Assembly: GCA_965237485.1 (NCBI GenBank)
Contig: CBDEFQ010000006.1
Coordinates: forward strand, 558,001-622,000
DNA length: 64,000 bases
From: JAAELZ01 sp965237485
Lineage (GTDB): Bacteria; Pseudomonadota; Gammaproteobacteria; Arenicellales; Poriferihabitantaceae
Reading direction: 5' to 3'
The notes under the pieces were generated by a model that searched no databases, was not told where the DNA came from, and saw only the letters and a list, made by a program, of their open reading frames with translations. Below are positions 1-10,500 of this stretch, in pieces (the first letter of the stretch is position 1; every line of letters starts with the position of its first letter). A program made the position numbers and the translations under genes.

Positions 1-366
1 GAAAAGCATTTAGAATTCGTTGGTTTATATGGCAAAAGAAACCTAAGGGCAGAGGAGCTCTCATTTGGTCAGCAAAAGTTGCTTGAACTAGCCATGGCAT
101 TGATGAATGAGCCCAAGATGCTGCTTCTGGATGAGCCTACTGCGGGGATCAACCCAACATTGATAAACGGTATTATTGATCGGCTTATCACCATTAACAA
201 AGACTTTGGCATTACTTTGTTGGTGATTGAGCACAATATGAGGGTAATCATGGCCTTAGCCGAGAATATCTTTTGTCTGGCGCATGGACAGCTTTTGGCA
301 GAAGGCGGCCCCAATGAGATAAAAAATGACAAGCGTGTGATTGACGCGTACTTAGGGGTCCAATAA
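1..366 (+). CDS. LivG-type ABC transporter ATP-binding protein (C-terminal part)
   Basis: The start of the gene lies outside the window; frame 1 is open from base 1. The visible part holds the ABC signature (LSFGQQKLLELA), a Walker B with catalytic Glu (MLLLDEPTAG) and the switch His (VIEHNM), followed by the short tail typical of LivG. In this family the protein is one of two cytoplasmic ATPases that power uptake of branched-chain amino acids or related solutes such as urea or amides. The stop codon overlaps the next ATG by one base (TAATG), so the two ATPases are translationally coupled. The permeases and binding protein are presumably upstream, so the substrate cannot be told. Confidence 0.9.
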   Translation, partial: EKHLEFVGLYGKRNLRAEELSFGQQKLLELAMALMNEPKMLLLDEPTAGINPTLINGIIDRLITINKDFGITLLVIEHNMRVIMALAENIFCLAHGQLLAEGGPNEIKNDKRVIDAYLGVQ

Positions 367-1151
367 TGTCTGACCAATATGCCGTTTTAGGTCAGGCTCC
401 AGACAAGCCAGCACTAAAAGCACTATCACCCAGCGAAATTAGCCTCAGTATAAGTGCCCTTTCAGCTGGATACGGCAAGATGGAGATTCTTCACGGCCTA
501 GATTTATTTGTCAGTAAAGGGCAATCATTGTGCCTGATTGGCCCTAACGGTGCGGGCAAATCAACTATTCTGCACTCTATTTATGGTTTTACCGATATAT
601 ATGGCGGCCGAATTGAAATAGAGGGCAAGGATATTACCCATCTTTCATCTGCAGAAAAGCTTAGATCAGCTGGTATTGCGTATATTTTACAAGATAATTC
701 TGTGTTTCCAGATATGACAGTCGAAGAGAATCTGCTTATGGGGGGGTATCTCGCAGATAATATTGAACAGTCGTATGAAGAAGCTGAGAAGATTTTCGAA
801 AAATATGATCGGCTAAGGAATCGACGAAATCAGCCTGCCAAAGTGCTATCGGGCGGAGAGCGAAGATTATTGGAAATCTCAAGAGCGTTAGTAATGAAAC
901 CTACTGTTCTTTTGGTCGATGAGCCATCAATTGGCTTGGAACCCAGATACATAGATATGGTTTTCGAGATTCTTAGGGACATTCAAATCACTGACCATAA
1001 AACAATCATATTGGTAGAACAAAATGCGAAAAAAGGCCTCGAATTTGCTGATATCGGCTACGTACTAGTATCTGGTCAAGTTGCGATCGCGGGCAAAGGA
1101 AATGAGTTGTTAAACAACCCAGAAGTAGGGCGGTTGTTTCTGGGGGGATGA
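366..1151 (+). CDS. LivF-type ABC transporter ATP-binding protein
   Basis: This 261-residue ATPase is the usual last gene of a Liv-type operon. It shows Walker A (GPNGAGKST, about residues 59-67), the signature LSGGERR, Walker B LLVDEPS and the switch region VEQNAKKG. It begins with about 30 residues more than typical LivF proteins (about 235 aa). Internal starts are possible, but the TAATG junction with the upstream ATPase supports this one. It would pair with the upstream LivG-like subunit as a heterodimeric motor on the inner membrane. Urea (UrtE) or amide specificity cannot be excluded because the binding protein is not visible. Confidence 0.9.
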   Translation: MSDQYAVLGQAPDKPALKALSPSEISLSISALSAGYGKMEILHGLDLFVSKGQSLCLIGPNGAGKSTILHSIYGFTDIYGGRIEIEGKDITHLSSAEKLRSAGIAYILQDNSVFPDMTVEENLLMGGYLADNIEQSYEEAEKIFEKYDRLRNRRNQPAKVLSGGERRLLEISRALVMKPTVLLVDEPSIGLEPRYIDMVFEILRDIQITDHKTIILVEQNAKKGLEFADIGYVLVSGQVAIAGKGNELLNNPEVGRLFLGG

Positions 1152-1228
1152 TTAGCAATAAGGTTGTATTTTGGGAGGGTTGGATAAGTAGTCGGCTCCC
1201 ACTACTTATGGTCTTTGCCTTTACTGAG

Positions 1229-2647
1229 TTATAACGAGATAACAGCGATCTTGCCGTTTTTAGATTTAATGATAAAAAATATGGAATCGTCTATTTCTGG
1301 AATTTCTATACTAGTCGCCGCTTCGAGATTAATTCGAGTAGCGCTAGACGTTGCCCCTGTAACCGCTTCGCCGGTATCTCTGAGAACAGTTCTAATTTTA
1401 TCCACCGTAGCGTGCGGTGCATCCTTCTTAAGAACAGCCCACGCACCTGCGACATGCGCTGCGGCCAAGGAAGTGCCAGATCGTGCTGCGGTCATTTTGT
1501 TGCCCGTATCCGAAGTGATAATGAATACCCCAGGGGCATATAGATCTAGGCCGCTGTCTTCGTTAGTTTTTTCCCATTTCTCATCACCATCCGTAGAGGC
1601 ACCTACTGACACGGCTGTAGAGATACATGCAGGCCCATTAACGCTGTTTGACCCTCCATTACCAGAAGCTACCACGGTGGCAATGCCCGCAAACCGCAAA
1701 CTATCGATAGCGACTTTGATCGGGGCTAGCTGTGTATTGCAAGTTCCAATCACTGGGTCACCCAAGGCTAACAAGACCGAAGCTATCTCAATGTCATTGT
1801 CAGCATTATGCAGGACCAGTACGCGATTCATCCCCGCAATAATATCTGACTTTAAGGCCCCAAATGGGGGGGCCAGGAGGTCCTCCCAATTGCGTATAAA
1901 CCTGAATGGATACTATAGTAGACGCTGGGGCAACTCCATCGGACGTTGCGCCGTCCCCTACCGCTACTCCAGCAACCACTGTCCCATGATTACATTGAAT
2001 GGCAACGGTACAAGGTACGCCAGACCCAACCTTCGTTGATTGATTTACTGCTCCAGGACATAAGGAGGTATGTGAGGTATGTTCGGCTAATCCACCATTA
2101 GAATAACAAGCCTCAGACACCACCCGACTGACCACCCGACCGCCTACCCGACGGCTTAAAAATGAATGGGTTTTCTCTACCCCAGTATCTAATATCGCCA
2201 CACTCCAACCCGCACCGCGATCGTATGTGGCAGTCGCATCATAATTTCCGGGTGGGTCGGGGTCGATATTAAGCACTATGTAGGAGTGCTCGTATCCAAC
2301 AGGGGTTTAAAAGCGATATCCTCTGATACGCTAATGCCTGGTTGTTTTTCTAATCGTTTTCGTGCCGATTTATTCACCCGCAACGACATTGCTGGCAGCA
2401 TGCTATATTTATATTGCATGAGATAGTCGGCTTTATTAAGCTTTTTTAGTAGTTTTTGTTGATGTTTGGCAATCGTTCTTTTTATTAACTTGTTTTGTGC
2501 TTGAAACGAACCCTTCCCTCTAAATTGTCTAGTTTCACTGCCGGCCTCTTCTAGGGTGATAATCACGCTAGTCATCTTTTCGGCTTCATTATTAACAGCA
2601 CTTGCAGCTAGTGTAATAGTGCTGATTACACAAAAGCATGCTGTCAC
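1229..2647 (-). pseudogene. Secreted S8 (subtilisin-like) serine protease, frameshifted
   Basis: Three consecutive minus-strand pieces together make one subtilase of about 470 residues. Piece 1 (2647-2276) has a signal-peptide-like start (MTACFCVISTITLAASA) and a propeptide. Piece 2 (2276-1806) carries the catalytic Asp (AILDTGVEKTH) and His (CNHGTVVAG). Piece 3 (about 1870-1229) carries the catalytic Ser (SGTSLAAAHVAG). Pieces 1 and 3 are in the same frame and only the middle is shifted, so two compensating single-base changes are implied: one near 2276 and one around 1866-1872. The second coincides with a run of seven G on the plus strand; six would restore the frame. The gene lies about 100 bp downstream of the C25 protease gene on the same strand, probably one secreted-protease operon. 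It is inactive as written unless slippage occurs. Confidence 0.8.
1866..1872. repeat. G7 homopolymer at the S8 protease frameshift
   Basis: Seven consecutive G on the plus strand (C7 in the coding sense) sit where the S8 reading frame changes. Both frames are open across the tract. Removing one base joins the Asp/His part to the Ser part. It could be a sequencing error, a fixed mutation or a contingency tract; the sequence alone cannot decide. Confidence 0.6.
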
Positions 2648-2750
2648 TAACCACTTCGATTCATTTTCCTTTTTTTCGTTTACTTTACTAAGATCTTACA
2701 CTCACAGTGTTACTAAAATCTTGGGGCAAGTCAAGTTACTATCCGAACTT

Positions 2751-5700
2751 TCAATCTATGGTTAATTCAGGAAAACCCAATAACAGCCAAGCCAAGTTGA
2801 TATCTCGATTTCCTGGCCTACTGAAAGCTAAATTTTGTTTAGAGGCCAATACGGCTTCGCCAATGGTTTTCCCACTGCTAACATGGTTGTTAAAATACAA
2901 AGAAAATGTATTTTCTACTGATCCGCTTGTTTGTGATGCGGCGCCAGCAACGGATACTGCTCCGTTATTTCTAAGCAACAACTCGTGTGCCATAGTGTTT
3001 GCAGCAGGATCAACATAATAGGTATTCCAACATCCCCACTGCGTAACAATAGCTGGCTTGTTCCCAGTAAAAACTTGGTCTATTTGTGAAGCCGTTAGCA
3101 TGGAGGCTTCCGTCGACCATCTGTCAGTCGAAGAGTGACCGTAATAGCTGATGAACGAGACACCACTATTTATCTCAGACTCAATCATATCGCGCGCGAC
3201 TTGGTTCGCTTGATTATTAGAATACGTTTGACGTAAGTCGTCTAAATACACGGTTGAGTTACTCCAAGGATTACCGTTGAAATACACACTTTGGGCAAAA
3301 TCCGCTTCTCCCTTAAAATCATAAGCACCGACAATATCAGCGACGAATAGCGTTTTGCTTGCATAAGACCTGTTTAGATAGGTTGCACGTTTAGTTAATA
3401 GTTGGTCTAACTCTACTTCAGTACGAACGGGCAGCCGCGCCAATTGGATATCAGGTACATCATCTGCTGGATTACTAACATCTGCATAGGCACCATCTAA
3501 TGGCACATGCGTTTCAATCTGAGAAATAGGCCCAAAAATTGAGGGGACGAAACTTTCGCCGCCAAACCCCAATTCATCTAAATAATCTTAAAGTGTCACC
3601 ACCCACTAATAGAACAATTTCAGTGCCACGCTGGGCCACCGCATCTTTTATGTAGGAGTGGATTGCACTTGCATCGACAATATAATTATTATACTGGGCA
3701 TAAATATCATCGGTGCTCACTACATCAACGCCATTATGAGTCGCATTTAACCCAGACAAATAACCTGAAAAAGTATTAATTTTATTTAAAAATAGCGGAT
3801 GTGAGATGATCAAATATTCAGCGTTTCCCGCTAATAAATCTGTTGGCGACGGAGCGTCTGGAATTGAAGATGTTGGGGTAGTTTGACTGGTGTACACATA
3901 ATACATTGAATCAACTCCATTGCCCGCAAAAGACACGGTGCATCCGTATGCCGTGCCGCATAGTTGTTGATCATAATTAGTTAAGTAATCAACCGAACCA
4001 TCATCATTTTTCCTGAAGATAGAGGTCACCGCGTTATCGAATCCAGAAACCGTAAATTTAGAACCACTAGAGCGAAAGACTAATGAGGTGCCGTCTTTGG
4101 ACACAAACCTTCGTGGATAATTTAAAGTAATGGAGTTGAGTTTAATTAAGTCTTGCGCTCGACCACTCATCGGCACATGAAAGGATATAGGGTTAGTACC
4201 ATTACTAACCATGCCGTCGCTAAATTCTTTCTCAAAAGTTTTACTCACTATGCCATCAAAGCTAGTATTAATAATTGTGCTGTCGTTGATTGAAATTCGT
4301 AGCATATGGTCAGGCCCGGAGCCTGCCAACAAATCAGATGAGCCCCACACTTGGGTGGAAAACTTAGCTGCTTGATAGGGTGCCTGCGGAACGCCAGTTC
4401 CTGAAGCTGGGAAAAATATACGCTCTGCATAATGGTCAAGCGTGATGTTGACAGCGTGCGTATTCGCACCTTCGTTATAATTACGCCCGATATCGTCGGC
4501 ATACCACGCATCAGTCGGTTCGGGAGAGTAAACAGAGTGATAATTACGCGGCTCATATTTGACTTCTGCAAGATAACTGTACTGCGATTGGCCTACAGGA
4601 ACCGCATCACTCACGTCGTTGACGTGCTCAGCAGAGCCAACATCCCCCAGAGTCAGTGTATAAATATTTGTCGATGAGTAGATGCTTTGGTACGGCTCCC
4701 CAATAAACTCAATAAAGCTACTCGACTGGAAGTTGCCAGAAGAACTTGGAGAGCCAATTTTAATAGCAACGGGCCCCTGGCTGTTCTCCAAACCGATGCG
4801 AGTGATGTCAGAGCCCCGAAAATCAACACTAAAACCCATTAATTGGCTATGCGTCATTTTATAAACGCCTTGTTCAGTAATACTAAAGTTTAAATAGTCA
4901 TCTGGCTCTGTTGCGTGGGCTGGAGCCACCAATAAATTAAGTAAATCCATCCAAACAGGCCAGTTTGGTTTAATAACCGCGCTAAGCGGTACCACTTGCT
5001 CGTCCATCATTTGTTTTCGAAGTGCCTTTTCGCTGGGCGATAAACGTTGTAAAATTTGTTGCTTCCGTGCATCACGAAGAGCGCTAACATCAGTTTCGTT
5101 TGCGGCTTCACTAAGTGTGTTTTGTTGCTTAATAATGTCCCAATCTATTGCATTGTTAGCGGTCAATTCGCCAAAAGCTTCGTTCAAGGCAAACGGTCCA
5201 AATACACTTTGGCTTCCATAAATAGCTACATTTACGATGGCAAATGATTGTGCAGCAATAGGTGTTTGTACTTCATAACGGTAGATATGATTGCCTCGCG
5301 CGCTGGGTTTAACCGGAACAAACACACCCCCATCAATATCCCTCCATGGGCCATCATGCGATTTGTAATAGAGGGAAAAGCCAGTATTGTGAGGCTCTAG
5401 CCCGGCTTGCGATTCAAATAACGGGTGTTCACCATTTTCTTCTCCACTGACCAAAGCCCAGCTCAGAGGAACGGATGAAAATTGCTTAGCTTCACTTGTC
5501 AGAGTACAAACAACATCATCACCAGCCTTTAATGTTAGCCAAGCTAAACCGGGCAAAATAGGTTCAGAAGGTAATCTATCATCTACCACTGATGACAAAC
5601 TGCCAGTAAATTTGCCACCCTGGTCGGCAGCGCAACTCCATTGAGCGACGTCTCCGTTAACAACTGAAAGTAATTCTTTTTTATCGCTCGCAACGGCATC

Positions 5701-6801
5701 AGATAATCGATAAATTCCAGCCACCACTGAAGCATTGGTGACCTTTGGCTCTCCGCCTATGCCCGATATCTCATGCCCTGGGCCATCTGCGGTAAGCCTT
5801 AAGGTGCTGATAATGGGGGTATCAACATCCGAATTAACGATAGTGTTAACTAGGGTTAATTCAGCGGTGCCGCTGCTTTCAGATTGAACGTTTGAAAAAC
5901 AAGATAAATTCTGTGATCCCTCGCAATTACTGTTTTGTTGCTCTTTGCCGTCATCTGTTTTAATAGAGGCTGACGGCTTGCGGTCGCTTGCATCAGGAGT
6001 AATGGCTACGATTTCCACATTTTGAGTTTGTGATTGGGCTGCTCTAAATCGTGTGATCGACACCACGTTAGGTTGGGTCGCCTGCCGAATGGCCGTAGGT
6101 TTAGGCTGATCAGAAGGGGATGGCTCTTCTATAGACTCGGTGGTTACAAAGGTGGCTGGCTTTAGTGAAGCCACTGCCGTAGAGCTAGACCCACTTAAAA
6201 CAGAAGTTGATCCTCGCGAGACAGTTTCATATGCAATGCCAAGATTGTGTGGGGTACGGTTGATAGTTCTTGCTTGCGCTGCGGTTAAATCTATTACACA
6301 GGAAAGCTTGCCCCTTTGTTCTATAGAGGTGTGGCAGGCTAAGTCTTCTACAGTAACCGCATACTTTTTAGTTTCCGAAAAGTCATTTAAGGCAACAGGA
6401 TGGATTAATGACTCTTTAAGTAGATTGAAATACTCTTGCGTTAATTCGACTCTATGCTCGTCAACGTCAAAGGTTAAAACTAATATCGAGTGCGTAGCTA
6501 GGTTATCGATGTCCTCTTCTCGATCACGAATCTTAGTGATGGAGTGGCTTAAAGCGCAATCACCCGCTTTTCTTAGTGTCGTTACCTGCTGTGGACCGAG
6601 CAATATTGTCGAGACCAGCTTTGCACACGGTTCGACATCAAAATACTGACCCGCGCTATGAAGAATATCCAGATAGCTAGGTTCATAGACACTTGCCTCG
6701 TCAGACTCTTCAGGACTGGTAGACGCATAAATAACTAGCGGCGCAAGACAAAGCAAACCACCGAGCAGCTTAGTGAGAGTTTTATTCAATATAAATTTCA
6801 T
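2751..6801 (-). pseudogene. Gingipain-like peptidase C25 protein, split by a one-base frameshift
   Basis: Pieces 6801-3574 and 3572-2751 join into one protein of about 1350 residues. It starts with a signal peptide (MKFILNKTLTKLLGGLLCLAPLVIYA). Next come a low-complexity region, one prealbumin-like Cys module, a FN3-like module and an AHA-type site before the protease domain. The first piece ends after LLVGGDT. Removing one A from the TTTAAG stretch at about 3588-3593 gives GGDTLDYLDELG, which matches GADNYDYHNNLG in the intact paralogue at 7502-19903. The second piece holds the C25 signature: catalytic His in SYYGHSS and Cys in TQWGCWN, 35 residues apart. The neighbouring S8 gene is downstream on the same strand. 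As written, the protease half is not translated. Confidence 0.85.
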
Positions 6802-7161
6802 GATTAGCTTTTCAATATTATGTTTATTGATTGGGTGCCATATATATGAAGGTGCAAGATTGAATTTAATATTTTAATTAAATCAGGCTGGACGTTCGTC
6901 AATGAGTATGTAAATACACCGTTAATTCTTATTATTTGCCTATAATATCATAAATATTACCACTTATCTACAATATATCGCCTTTCGTCTATATTCATGC
7001 TTTCTGATCACTCAATACGGGTATTTATTCTTTTAATGGTTATAGTTTGCAAAAGACTAGAAAATTTTATTTATAGCAATCACGGTTAGTCACTAATAGC
7101 GTTTCACTTGGCTAACTGCGAACTTCAATATAGTTATACAGAGCGCCGCAAAAAGCTGTAG

Positions 7162-7317
7162 CCGAAACTGCAGTGGTATGGAGTAGATAAGATAGACCAA
7201 ATCAAAGAGAGGTTGATTAGCTCAAATAAATGGCAACAACCTTACACAAAAGCTATAGAATTTTTGGATTTGAAGGTTGTCTCTGAGTTTCCACTCAGTT
7301 TGGTGAATATTTTTTAA
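7162..7317 (+). pseudogene. Possible degenerate gene fragment (unknown)
   Basis: A 51-codon stretch without a start codon begins after a TAG and has protein-like composition (for example QWYGVDKIDQIKER and NKWQQPYTKAIEFLDLK). The same frame also reads sensibly for about 20 codons before the TAG. It may be the tail of a decayed ORF that once lay between the divergent C25 genes. No family was recognised, and chance is a real alternative. Confidence 0.2.
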
Positions 7318-7327
7318 TTTGGTGTTT

Positions 7328-7432
7328 GATATATACTGCAATTTATTATAGTATTTAGTACTGATATCTACTGTAACTTGTTATAGCTTGGTGTAAATTT
7401 GGATACTGTAACTTCAGGTATGGACAAGACTA
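7328..7432. repeat. Three imperfect 35-bp tandem repeats upstream of the giant gene
   Basis: The core ACTG(C/T)AA(C/T)TT recurs at about 7335, 7370 and 7405, exactly 35 bases apart each time. Each copy is preceded by GATAT or GGAT-like sequence and followed by a T/A-rich half. The array ends about 70 bp before the start codon of the 4133-residue protein, a natural place for a regulator-binding array. The third copy overlaps 25 bases identical to the end of the IS256-like element at 54-55 kb. Confidence 0.5.
7401..7425 (+). repeat. Solo 25-bp copy of an IS256-type terminal repeat
   Basis: These 25 bases are identical to the reverse complement of 55480-55504, the outer end of the IS256-like element that interrupts rlmD. 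Identity stops at both edges, and no transposase sequence adjoins it. It may be an excision or deletion remnant of that element, or an IS end that resembles the local 35-bp repeat. It lies 77 bp upstream of the giant gene start. Confidence 0.6.
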
Positions 7433-7501
7433 GGTATTTAAATCAATAATTACCTAACAATAGGTGGAAAACAAAAAATTTAGGTTATAGGGTAGATAGT
7501 T

Positions 7502-10500
7502 ATGCATATTAGACAATTGAAAAATAGAATTTCGGTCATAGCGGCTATTCTTCTGACCACCGCGGTGCCGCCAACGCTGGCACTCGATGGACTTGGTTTG
7601 GTCGAGGTTAACGCCGTCTGGGACATAACAAATTTCGAAGTATGGTCAGCGCCTGGTCAAACTGGAATTCAATTGACTGCGCCCTGCACCACAGTTGGTG
7701 TTGGCCTTCCAACGGGCAGCAATCAAATGGACAATCCCACGGGTAGTGACCCAGAATTCCCGCAATCCTCTAACCCATTAACAGAGAATCAATGGAGATG
7801 GAATGGCAGTGGTGCCGCGCCTTGTGCGGGACGATCCGGGCAAGGTTATGTGGGTATAGTAGCAGCAACGCAAGGAACTGTAACTGTGGTGGATTCAGCG
7901 TTTTTCCAAGTAGGCACACTTACTCATTATAACATTGCGGTTCCGGGTTTTCCTCCCACTGATTTCGGAAATGGTGCTTATGTTACTTTAGGGTTGACTG
8001 GTCAGTATGTATTTCATGATTTGACAGGCCCAACTCCACAGAATGTGCAGCTAGTAATCGATTATGGAATTGAGTTTAACGAGACCCTCAATGTAAGTTC
8101 ATGCCTTTATCCGGCGGCTGATAACTCAAATGGCTGTGCCGACAGAACTGTTATTATCGGCCCTGCTGTGCCGCCAACGGTCACTATTGGCGGGTCTTTG
8201 GTCTCGATTGATGTTGATCAATTTTTACCACTAGACACAAATGGGAATTGCGATACCACTGCCACACCTGCGAGTGCTTTCTTTACGGCTGAAGGTGGCT
8301 CCACTACTGGTTGCGCATTTGGCACGGTTACCACTGGAAATCTACAAATCGATAAAGTCGCTGTGGGCGGTGACACTACTTTTGAAATTCGTCATGTTGA
8401 ACTGGGCCAAATCCAGTCCGATCCGCCGGGCAATACACAAGGACAGGAAGTAAGTACACCAATTGTTACTGCAGTAACCACGGCTGGCGGGGCTGGTAGC
8501 ACAGGTTTACTCCCAACAACCCCTGGTTTTATAAAAGTTGAAGAGGTGCCAGCTAGCATTCCTGCGGGCTGGGAGTTTGAGTCAATTACTTGTGTCGATC
8601 CTGACGAAACCTTCGGCCCCATCTACAATGCTAACTCCACACCCTGGGTCAACGCGGTTTCAGAAACCGCAGCGCTGATCGACCTAGATTCAGTTTTGGC
8701 GAGCAATTCAACGCTTTCGGAAGACATTGTTTGTACTTTTGTCAACCGTAAAAATCCAACCATTACTGTTACCAAGGTCGGTTCGCCCTCCGATAGCCAA
8801 TCTTTCGATTTTACTGCCACCTCCGCCCTAAATGGCCTGTTAGCAGTAGATGGTATAACTCCCGACATCACAGATCTATCCGATGACACATTGAACGATG
8901 GACTGGCAAACGGAGTCGATGGCGGAAATGCCGCGGGTTCTTTCTCCCTCACCGCCGATGGCACAGCTTCATCGTCAATGACTTTCGAAGTGGACGCGGG
9001 TGATTTCACCATTACCGAGCAAGTCGCGGCCGGGCGGGAGCTTACCGGCTTGGTCTGTACGGCTACTAACTTTGATGGCGACCCTGTTACAGTAACCACC
9101 GTACTAGCCACAGGCGTAGCAACAATCACCAATCTTTCATGGGGCGACGAAGTCACCTGCACCTATACGAATACCGAGCAAGCGTTAATAGTTGTTGGAA
9201 AAGCATTATCTCCAACTACTGATTCGGGTATCTTTGATTTAAGCATCAACGGTGCAGTAGTTGTTGATGAAGCAACTCACGGCGATACCAATGATGGGCT
9301 AGGTGGTAATCCCGCGCCGATAGCAGTCAACATTGGCGAGATGATAACCGTCACGGAGATAGCGGGCACTAATGCGCCGGGAACCAATCTTGGTAATTAT
9401 AATTCAACCCTAACTTGCTCAGGCGGAGGTGTCACAGATCCCGGCGGCACAACGTCTGGAAGCTTCGAGGTCCCTGTGTCGGCCTCAGGGGAAACGATCA
9501 CGTGTACGTTCACCAACACACGTAAGTCAGCGGTCTTCACGCTGGACAAAACTTGGGTGAGTCCAGTCGCTGGCGATGTGGTTAATTTATTAACTGCAAC
9601 GGCCACGAACTCGATTAGCACAACGGCGACAGCACCAGCGGGCGCAGTGGCGGTGAATACCATGACAGTGTTTGCTGGTGAGACGATAAACTTTAGTGAA
9701 GTGGCGGGCCTGGCAGCGACAAATTTGGCAAATTACACAACTACCTGGAGTTGTGATGGTGGTGCAACCAATACGCCAGGCGTATCAGGTACCTATACAG
9801 TACCGGCGACGCCAGTAGCAGTGACGTGTACGTTTACGAATACACAGAATGATACGCCAGTGACCTTAACCAAGGTTTGGGTAGGTGGTATTACAGCTGA
9901 TGCAGTAAGTTTAGCGATCACGGGAGTTACGGGATCGGTAGCGGCAGTGGACGGCGCTTCAATAGTTGACGGAGCAGCAAGCGACGCGACGGCAACGGCT
10001 CTTGTAGGTGATACAGTGACATTGACTGAAGCCTTTACTACGGGTGATGCGGGTAACTACACGAAGGTACTGACTTGTACTTCACCGACGCAGCTTACTG
10101 CGCAAGAGATTGCGGCAGACGCGTTGACGGGTAACTACTCAGTGGTAGTAGGTGATGCGGGCGGACCGATCGCATGTACCTTTACGAATACACAGAATGA
10201 TACGCCAGTGACCTTAACCAAGGTTTGGGTAGGTGGTATTACAGCTGATGCAGTAAGTTTAGCGATCACGGGAGTTACGGGATCGGTAGCGGCAGTGGAC
10301 GGCGCTTCAATAGTTGACGGAGCAGCAAGCGACGCGACGGCAACGGCTCTTGTAGGTGATACAGTGACATTGACTGAAGCCTTTACTACGGGTGATGCGG
10401 GTAACTACACGAAGGTACTGACTTGTACTTCACCGACGCAAACTGCGCAAGTGATAGCAGCAGACGCGTTGACGGGAGATTACGCGGTAGTGGTCGGCGA

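Larger units (their letters stand above)
6802..7501. other. Divergent intergenic region between the two C25 genes
   Basis: This 700-bp AT-rich spacer separates the divergent C25 genes and must hold both promoters. I see three imperfect 35-bp tandem repeats near its right end (listed separately), a small hairpin CTGAG..CTCAG near 7283-7298 and a short degenerate open stretch at 7162-7317. No strong sigma-70 consensus or tRNA was recognised. The Shine-Dalgarno before the 7502 ATG is weak (a GGGTAG about 8 bases upstream). Confidence 0.6.

Noticed and set aside
1215..2039. Plus-strand 274-codon ORF overlapping the S8 gene
   Set aside because: It is the antisense shadow of the subtilase, whose Asp, His and Ser motifs are on the minus strand.
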